Assembly (NCBI GenBank): GCA_947505055.1
Contig: CANNLO010000164.1
Location: 1-9,599 of the forward strand
Source: Methylococcaceae bacterium
GTDB taxonomy: Bacteria > Pseudomonadota > Gammaproteobacteria > Methylococcales > Methylomonadaceae
DNA length: 9,599 bases
Reading direction: 5' to 3'
Positions 1 through 6,177 of the stretch are shown here, in pieces; positions within the stretch are counted from its first letter, which is position 1, and every line of letters starts with the position of its first letter. Under the pieces are notes generated by a model. It saw only the letters and a program-made list of their open reading frames with translations, did not search any database and was not told where the DNA came from. A program made the translations under genes and the position numbers.

Positions 1-792
1 AATCTACCTACTACGCTAGGACAAAAATCGATGACCACTTTGCAACTAGGGCAAGAAATAAGAACTAAGTTGCTGACAGATTTTAAAAGCCATTCATACA
101 AAGGCGAAACCGCGCAAACATGGTCGCGTTGGTTGAAAGGTAATGATCCTTATCTAGCTTTAACGTTTAATCCAGAAACTGCGGCTGAGCGCCGTGATTT
201 AGCTTTCATCACACCCACTCATCCCTTAACACAACAAGCCGCATTATCCATAGAGCCATCATCTCCCTTGTTTTGTAACCTTAGTGTGACTAGCGATAAA
301 GTGACAGCAGGACTCTATTCCTATGGAATATACCGCTGGCGAAAATTGGGCATAAAAGAAGATTTCACATTTCAACCTGTGTGTACTCATCCTGAACTAA
401 TGTCTCATATATTAGAGTTGTTAGAAAAAGCAGTGCCTGTGAAGATTGACAGCCAACATATCACCGATGAACAAGAAAACTTACTGGAAAAAAGTCACTA
501 CCAACTGTGGTTAGATACTCGTGCGACTCATATAGAACAAGTTGAACAGCAAGCTAGTTCACGCTTGGCTTCACTGAAAACCACACATACCGCCAGAATG
601 ACCTTATTGGAAGAGCAGCGCGACAACGTAACTGAAAGCCGTATACGTAGAATGCGAGAAGCACAGATAGATGCTGCTACTAGAGATTATCAAGTACACG
701 TTGACAAGCTAGAGCAAGCTACCAAACAGGCTGATATCTTGGCTCAAGTGGTGGCCTTTGGAGTATTAATTGTGGTAAGTGAAAATGGTTAA
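1..792 (+). CDS. SNF2-family helicase, C-terminal part (5' end outside the window)
   Basis: The reading frame is open from base 1 with no stop before the first ATG at 31, so the gene begins upstream and only about 263 C-terminal codons are visible. The helicase motor motifs are not in view. What is seen is the tail typical of large SNF2-type helicases of defence islands (HepA/DrmD-like): a segment reading ITPTHPLTQQAA near bases 205-240, then a beta-rich stretch with GLYSYGIYRWRKLGI (about 310-355). A long charged, probably coiled-coil region follows (about 530-730, with ESRIRRMREAQI), and the protein ends in a short hydrophobic tail. By family knowledge such proteins are ATP-driven double-stranded DNA translocases. 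The stop overlaps the start of the sacsin-like ATPase gene by 8 bases, so the two are almost certainly cotranscribed and coupled. The helicase assignment rests on tail resemblance from memory, and the subfamily is uncertain. Confidence 0.7.
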   Translation, partial: NLPTTLGQKSMTTLQLGQEIRTKLLTDFKSHSYKGETAQTWSRWLKGNDPYLALTFNPETAAERRDLAFITPTHPLTQQAALSIEPSSPLFCNLSVTSDKVTAGLYSYGIYRWRKLGIKEDFTFQPVCTHPELMSHILELLEKAVPVKIDSQHITDEQENLLEKSHYQLWLDTRATHIEQVEQQASSRLASLKTTHTARMTLLEEQRDNVTESRIRRMREAQIDAATRDYQVHVDKLEQATKQADILAQVVAFGVLIVVSENG

Positions 793-3700
793 TGATCTTG
801 AAAATTTAAGAAAAGATCGTCTTGGTTGGGTAAATTCTACAAAGAAAAATAATTTTGATGTAGGTATTAACCGATTGTTGACTGAACTTTACCCTGACAA
901 TGCTCATTTTATTTACGAATTGCTACAAAATGCCGAAGATCCAGAAGCAACTGAGGTATGTTTTAATTTAACTGATTTAGCAGTGGAGTTTAAACATAAT
1001 GGCAAGCGCTTGTTTACACTCAAAGATGTTGAATCCATCACCAGTATTGGCAACAGCACCAAACGCGATGATGAAACCAGTATCGGTAAGTTTGGCGTTG
1101 GCTTTAAGGCTGTTTTTGCGTACACAAACTCGCCTGAAATACATTCCGGTGACTTTCATTTTCGTATTCATGATTTAGTTGTCCCTGAAACCAAAGGCAT
1201 TTCAAAACTTGCTATTGATGATCAAACAACACGCTTCATTTTTCCTTTCGATAATCCGAAGAAATCAGCGAATATTTCAGTAGCAGAAACTGAAAAAGGC
1301 TTACGCACACTAGGCGACAACACTCTTTTATTTCTAAGTCATATCCGTAAAATCAATTACACGCTTCCAAGGGGTGAAACTGGATATTTGCAGCGAAATG
1401 ACCATGAGAATGGTCGTATTGAAATCCGCTCCCAGCATCCTGGCGACATTGAAACAATTTCATATTGGTTACATTTTCAGAAAGTGGTTGAAGTCATAGA
1501 CGAAGATGGAAAATCTAAAAGCTGTAACATTGCCATTGCTTATAGCTTAGTTGAAGAAGCCAACAAAAAAGGGGAAGGTAGTACTTGGAAAATTGTGCCG
1601 TTAAAGCATGGTCAGGTCTCTATTTATTTTCCTGCTGAGAAAGAAACTTCTAACTTGCGGCTTCACCTTCATGCACCATTTGCTTCAACTGTAGCTAGGG
1701 ATAGTGTTCGTGATTGTAGTGCAAATCATCAGTTACGTGATGGTATTGCTGAGCTTATTGTGGAATCGTTAATATCTATCCGTGATCAAGGACTTTTGAC
1801 TATCGGTTTTTTAGCAGTTCTACCCAATCCAAGTGACAATCTTGTAGGCAGTTCACCTTTTTATGAGCCTATCCGAAAATCGATTATTCAGGCTTTTAAA
1901 GACGAAAATCTAATGCCAACCAGAAGTGGTTCGCATGCTTCTATAGATCGGTTATATTGCGGTCCTGTTCGTATGGCAGAGGTATTAAATGACGATGATT
2001 TATCTCTACTTACAGGAGTTTCTCCACCTTTATGGGTAGCAAATCCTCCCCCACAAAGTCAACGAGAAGAACGTTTTTTAGATAGTCTTAATATTGATAG
2101 CTGGAGTTGGGCTGAACTCGCAGAATTAATAACCAATCTTAATGATGAAGAAAATCAGGGAGACAGAGAGCAGGTTGAAGCTTGGATTAGTAAAAAAGAG
2201 GATAGTTGGCTTTTGCGCTTTTATGCCCTATTAAATCAAGCTTCGGAGGAACAATGGGTTGATGTAACTGATTTGAGTATTATCAGGGTGGTAACTGAAA
2301 ATGATGATATACATGTCAAGCCCGCGAATGCTTTTTTCCCCTTCGAAGATAATGCAAATATAACAACTGGAGATATTTTCTTTGTTAAGCAATCGGTTTA
2401 CCAAGGTGGTCGCTCTGAACCACAAAAGAAATTAGCTAAATCTTTTCTTGAAACCGCAGGCGTGCGGAGTTACGACGAAAAGACATTGGTAAAATTGAGA
2501 TTGGAGCATTACCAATTTCGTTCATTTATAGAAAAGAATCAAAGAAATATTATATTTGAAGATATGAAGCGATTTATTTCTTATTGGAAAAAAAATCCTT
2601 CTGAGATACGAATGTTTCGTAATAGCCTTATATTACTTAATACTTCAGATATTAATAATTATCAAATGTGGTCAAAACCTTGTGATTTTTTTCTAGATGA
2701 ACCATATCTGGAAACCGGTCTGTCAGAAATTGCAAGCTTCTATAAAAAACATCCAATCTGGGAAGGTTATAAAGTAAAGTTCAATAAAACTCAGTTAATT
2801 GATTTTATAAAATTCTTAAAGGCAATCGGAGTAATGACTGGTTTAGACATAGTCAAAGCACATCTTTATAAAAATCCAAATAAGGGCATTTTATGGAAAG
2901 ATACATATAGTGTAAAAAAAGGCAGTAGTTATAAGATAGATGAAGATTATTCTATAGACAAACTTGAAGAGTTTATTGGTCTTCAATCCATCCAATGTGG
3001 CTTGCTTATATGGAATGCTCTTATAAGTTCAAATTATTCTGTTGCTAAAGCACGCTATAGACCAAATTCTAGACACCCAACACGAGAAGCAGATTCGCAA
3101 CTGGTTTATCATTTAAAAAATAATCCTTGGATTCCAAATAAAAAAGGAGTGTTTTGTAAACCCCAAGATATGTTAAGAGAGGACTTACGTGATGATTTTC
3201 CTTATGATAATGGTAATGGGTTATTAACGGCCATTGGCTTTGGTGAAAATGCCAAAAGACGAACCGAGGAATACCAGGCTAAAAATAGTAAGGCACAAGA
3301 ATTAGGATTTGAATCAGCTGAAGAAATCGAGAAATATGCAGAACTTGCTAAGCGCGGTTTTTCAGTTGATGTTCTTTTGGCACAGCAAAAAAATACAGAA
3401 CAACCTGAAGAATCTGCGCCCAATCCTGAGCGTCGCCGTAAAAATGCATTAGAGCGAAATAACAACGCGTCCAGCAAAGAAAGTATCATTCGTGAGCGCT
3501 CAATACAGTTAGGTATTACAAATATTGTTGCTGACGCTAAAGCTTATCTCCGTGAAAAATACACCAACATTAATAAAGAGTTGGTTTGCCAATGCTGCCA
3601 AAAAGAAATGCCATTCAAAGTTAATGATGCCTATTATTTTGAAGCAGTGCAGTGCATTAAAGAACTAAAAAAACACCTTAACGAAAACCGTCTGGCTCTT

Positions 3701-3904
3701 TGTCCGACATGTGCGGCCATGTATCAATATGCGCGAGAAACAGATGATGCAGAATTGCGTAGCATTATAATTGAAAATGATGCACCTAGTGACAGCTCAT
3801 CAATTGAAATCCCAATTACTTTAGCCAATAAAAAATACTTACTTCGTTTTGTAGGAACTCACTGGCTTGATTTAAAAACAAATTTAAGTTCACTGAATGA
3901 TTAA
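785..3904 (+). CDS. Sacsin/HSP90-like GHKL ATPase protein with C-terminal zinc site
   Basis: Protein of 1039 residues from ATG 785; a GTG at 779 would add two residues. I prefer ATG 785 because GGTAAG lies about 5 to 10 bases before it and the start overlaps the helicase stop (TAA at 790-792). The N-terminus is a sacsin-type histidine-kinase-like ATPase fold. The N-box reads IYELLQNAED, with Glu45 and Asn49 as expected catalytic and Mg-binding residues. HNGKRLFTLKDVESI takes the place of the G1 box, and the glycine-rich lid reads SIGKFGVGFKAVF (about 99-111). The long middle has no motif I recognise. A charged linker (about 825-900) leads to a zinc site with CxxC at 935/938 and CPTC at 973/976, then a short beta-rich tail. 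Known relatives use ATP binding to drive dimer clamping. The role here, probably sensing or acting on foreign DNA with the helicase, is inferred from context. Bases about 2500-3150 are clearly more AT-rich than the two ends. Confidence 0.85.
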   Translation: MVNDLENLRKDRLGWVNSTKKNNFDVGINRLLTELYPDNAHFIYELLQNAEDPEATEVCFNLTDLAVEFKHNGKRLFTLKDVESITSIGNSTKRDDETSIGKFGVGFKAVFAYTNSPEIHSGDFHFRIHDLVVPETKGISKLAIDDQTTRFIFPFDNPKKSANISVAETEKGLRTLGDNTLLFLSHIRKINYTLPRGETGYLQRNDHENGRIEIRSQHPGDIETISYWLHFQKVVEVIDEDGKSKSCNIAIAYSLVEEANKKGEGSTWKIVPLKHGQVSIYFPAEKETSNLRLHLHAPFASTVARDSVRDCSANHQLRDGIAELIVESLISIRDQGLLTIGFLAVLPNPSDNLVGSSPFYEPIRKSIIQAFKDENLMPTRSGSHASIDRLYCGPVRMAEVLNDDDLSLLTGVSPPLWVANPPPQSQREERFLDSLNIDSWSWAELAELITNLNDEENQGDREQVEAWISKKEDSWLLRFYALLNQASEEQWVDVTDLSIIRVVTENDDIHVKPANAFFPFEDNANITTGDIFFVKQSVYQGGRSEPQKKLAKSFLETAGVRSYDEKTLVKLRLEHYQFRSFIEKNQRNIIFEDMKRFISYWKKNPSEIRMFRNSLILLNTSDINNYQMWSKPCDFFLDEPYLETGLSEIASFYKKHPIWEGYKVKFNKTQLIDFIKFLKAIGVMTGLDIVKAHLYKNPNKGILWKDTYSVKKGSSYKIDEDYSIDKLEEFIGLQSIQCGLLIWNALISSNYSVAKARYRPNSRHPTREADSQLVYHLKNNPWIPNKKGVFCKPQDMLREDLRDDFPYDNGNGLLTAIGFGENAKRRTEEYQAKNSKAQELGFESAEEIEKYAELAKRGFSVDVLLAQQKNTEQPEESAPNPERRRKNALERNNNASSKESIIRERSIQLGITNIVADAKAYLREKYTNINKELVCQCCQKEMPFKVNDAYYFEAVQCIKELKKHLNENRLALCPTCAAMYQYARETDDAELRSIIIENDAPSDSSSIEIPITLANKKYLLRFVGTHWLDLKTNLSSLND

Positions 3905-3924
3905 CTAAAACTGGAAAAATAAGA

Positions 3925-4197
3925 ATGTCACCATATTTTAGTAATAGTTTCGTAGATGCAAATTTTTTTCGATAAAACAGATCCCGTTGAAGATAAGGCA
4001 GTTGATGATATTTTAGAGCTAGCAAGTAATGACGAAATTAATTTAATAATATCCTATTGAGTACAAATGTGATGAGTTTCCAAGCAACCCCAAAAAAAAT
4101 TGATCATATCAGGGGAATCCAGAACTATAAAATTGGGGCTATTCAAAATGATAATTCACTTCAACGATACTTCAATTCATCCTGTAAAAATATTTAA
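3925..4197 (+). pseudogene. Decayed PIN-like nuclease/toxin gene remnant
   Basis: From ATG 3925 the frame reads MSPYFSNSFVDANFF and then hits TAA at 3973. If one T of the seven-T run at 3963-3969 is removed, the frame continues as DKTDPVEDKAVDDILELA and on to a hydrophobic strand ending ISY at 4057, followed by TGA at 4058. The VDANFFDKTDPVED start, with an early Asp before a helix rich in ILEL, resembles small PIN-like proteins, whose early acidic residue binds metal for RNA cleavage. Past 4060 the frame shifts again: a stretch ending TPKKIDHIRG is readable from 4072 and stops at 4197. Intact relatives are about 150 residues, so the C-terminal acidic residues are missing. It lies 20 bases after the ATPase gene on the same strand and may once have belonged to that operon. 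The PIN identity is from memory and moderate; the coding decay is seen directly. Confidence 0.5.
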
Positions 4198-4351
4198 ATA
4201 CGACATTATCTGTCGCTAATCGTTTGTAAAATCTTAATTAATTAATAATTGAACTGATATATCCATAATTTGCCAACATTATGTTTGATATTCCAGCAAT
4301 CGATCTGCTCAAACCTGTCCGGAATAAAAGCAATTAATGGGGGGCAACACG

Positions 4352-4576
4352 ATGAAAACATTAATTACTTTTTTATTACTCACTATAACAAAAACAGTCA
4401 TTGCAGTTGAGATCTGCGACAAGGAAACAGGCAAGTATTTGGGGCAATTAGGTGGCAATCAATATGCACCTGACTCAACCAAAAAACCTTATGGGTCGCA
4501 GCAATAAAGCAACAGTTCACCGAATAACCCCTATGCGACTAATCCGCCAGTGATTATTGATAATAACAATAAGTAA
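4352..4576 (+). pseudogene. Small secreted NPY-repeat protein gene interrupted by an ochre codon
   Basis: ATG 4352, preceded by a run of G at 4339-4344, opens a 51-codon frame ending at TAA 4505-4507. Residues 1-18 form a good signal peptide: MK, a hydrophobic core LITFLLL, and a VIA cleavage motif. The mature part reads EICDKETGKYLGQLGGNQYAPDS and then KKPYGSQQ. The same frame keeps its composition past the stop (SNSSPNNPYATNPPVIID) up to a second TAA at 4574, so the first TAA looks like a point mutation of a CAA Gln codon. This pattern of YLG-L-x-NxYxPDS-xxPYG followed by NPYAT matches a family of short exported bacterial proteins built from such repeats, whose function I do not know. It may be a nonsense pseudogene or a shortened but still exported peptide of 33 residues. 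It is unrelated in kind to the defence genes on either side. Confidence 0.55.
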
Positions 4577-4592
4577 GTAAATGTTAAATAAG

Positions 4593-4606
4593 TTAAAAAT
4601 ACAGTG
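4593..4606. repeat. Left copy of a 14-bp direct repeat flanking the R-M operon
   Basis: TTAAAAATACAGTG occurs here, 69 bases past the end of the endonuclease gene, and again in the same orientation at 8544-8557, upstream of the methyltransferase gene. The pair brackets the whole restriction-modification operon. A 14-bp match can arise by chance in a sequence this AT-rich, so only the placement makes it notable. Confidence 0.45.
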
Positions 4607-4674
4607 AGATGCGGTATTGATGTTAGATTTAATGTTTAAGGATAATTTATTCAAATAATCAATAACCCACAGAA

Positions 4675-6177
4675 TTAATTATAAGAATGTGACGAATTAG
4701 AAAAAATCATAGATTCTTGGAGTTCCGGCCAGTTAATTACTAGACCTAATCCCATTCGAAAATTACTCAATATACCAAAGCTTCTTAATACAGCTAGCTC
4801 AGCTTGAAAAGGCTGACGTTTTGTATCACCAACTCGTAACGAAACTTTTCTAATAACATGCAGACTGTTTTCCATTTCATTTTCAAGCCATTTTAAATAT
4901 GCTTTATTATCAAAAATTGGCTTCCTACCAGATGGGAAGCTGGTGAATGCTAAAGGGTCGTTGCTAAATTTTTCTTCGGATAGTCGGTGAATGTAATGTA
5001 GAAAAGCCCCCAAAGATCCTTCAGATAAAAGAGCATTAAGAAAAATCATACGTGGCAAGCCATCATTAGAATTTCCAAATCGTTCACAAGCATCAACGTA
5101 TTTATAACCCATATTAGTTAGAAGACCATTTCTGTCAACAAACCCAAGATGTTCACAGCCAGAATCCACATCTTCCCTGTAAGAATGAGCGCGATCATGG
5201 TAGTTTATAACTAGATTTTCCTCTGCATCTGCAATATTAAGGGTTCCGGCATTTAAAGCTGCTACTGTCTTTGTTTTAATAGAGTCTGATCGACCATAAA
5301 ACCAAATCTTTTCACCTGTGCCGTCTGGCTTCATTAATTTGCTTGGTGTTTCATTAACTACATATTTACCTTGGTCATTACACGTCCAGCCTAGTATAGC
5401 TGTATCGTGAAGAACATACTTGAACCAAAAGTATCTCCAAGCCTTATCGGGAAGTGTATCGGTCGGGCAATTTGCAAGATATTTTTCATGGGTCTGATTA
5501 GGATTTACTCGATTAACTGCATTAACTAATCTAGGTGGAATTGTTGGAGTAAAAGATACTATATTACCTCCAAGTAGCTTTAACGCTTGTAAATATTTGA
5601 AGAAAGCATCTGGCTCAGTACTACCCTCCCTAATATGAGCCCATTGAGTTTTCGGTTTTGAATATGCTTGGGGTGGTAAAGCTAAATTTACGTTATCAAT
5701 ACTAAATTGACGATGTACCGTTAATTTTCCCGCAAACGGGAATAATTTTGACATATCAGGCTTACTATAGGTGACAACGCCAATTGAAAGTGATCGACTA
5801 GTTAAATCTAATACATCACGAACATAGCCCCCCGTATTTTGATAGCTAGGGTAACTATCTGGAATAATCATTACGGCACCTGAATAACCTTTCTTTAAGT
5901 ATGCATGAACTTGTCCTATAGCAGTCAAAACACCATGTAAGCCCTCATTTGGTCGTTTAAATTCTAGGGCAATACTATATTCTTTTAATGCTACGCCAGA
6001 GTTATCAACCAGCTCAATGACTCCGTCGGCATGCGGCCACTCATGACGACCCTCTCTTCCTGCGTAGCCACTCAAAAAATTTCCTGATGGTGGATTATTA
6101 AAACAATCCGCTGGGGTTCTTAATAGATGATTAACTAGTTCTGAGGCAACAAAATCTGCTTCAATATCATGACTCAC
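4675..6177 (-). CDS. Type II-like restriction endonuclease, PD-(D/E)XK fold
   Basis: Protein of 500 residues starting at GTG 6177, whose GTGA overlaps the TGA stop of the methyltransferase gene by 4 bases. That overlap decides the start; the nearby ATG at 6170 is out of frame. The predicted catalytic core is near the N-terminus: HADGVIE with Asp51, a short loop, then IALEFKRP with Glu72 and Lys74, giving D-x20-E-x-K. A helix follows with TAIGQVHAYL, where Gln89 fits the Q often seen after the core in Mrr-like and related nucleases. AVMIIPDSYPSY would be the next strand. The C-terminal 350 residues lack familiar motifs. Around 345-370 the stretch GFVDRNGLLTNMGYKYVDA looks like a small winged-helix segment that could read DNA. 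Pairing with a cytosine-C5 methyltransferase argues for a cognate restriction enzyme that cuts DNA lacking C5 methylation. I do not recognise a prototype, so the site and cut position are unknown. Confidence 0.8.
   Translation of the reverse strand: MSHDIEADFVASELVNHLLRTPADCFNNPPSGNFLSGYAGREGRHEWPHADGVIELVDNSGVALKEYSIALEFKRPNEGLHGVLTAIGQVHAYLKKGYSGAVMIIPDSYPSYQNTGGYVRDVLDLTSRSLSIGVVTYSKPDMSKLFPFAGKLTVHRQFSIDNVNLALPPQAYSKPKTQWAHIREGSTEPDAFFKYLQALKLLGGNIVSFTPTIPPRLVNAVNRVNPNQTHEKYLANCPTDTLPDKAWRYFWFKYVLHDTAILGWTCNDQGKYVVNETPSKLMKPDGTGEKIWFYGRSDSIKTKTVAALNAGTLNIADAEENLVINYHDRAHSYREDVDSGCEHLGFVDRNGLLTNMGYKYVDACERFGNSNDGLPRMIFLNALLSEGSLGAFLHYIHRLSEEKFSNDPLAFTSFPSGRKPIFDNKAYLKWLENEMENSLHVIRKVSLRVGDTKRQPFQAELAVLRSFGILSNFRMGLGLVINWPELQESMIFSNSSHSYN

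Noticed and set aside
913..1171. Two overlapping minus-strand open frames inside the ATPase gene
   Set aside because: They lie antisense to the most conserved ATPase motifs and show no protein-like pattern; they are shadows of the real frame.
3202..3489. Minus-strand 95-codon frame rich in Ser, Leu and Cys
   Set aside because: It is antisense to the charged linker of the ATPase protein, and its composition is explained by the complementary strand.
4198..4351. AT-rich stretch with TTAATTAATTAATAA and an 18-codon frame at 4281
   Set aside because: Low-complexity sequence and a frame too short to support; no promoter or terminator stands out.
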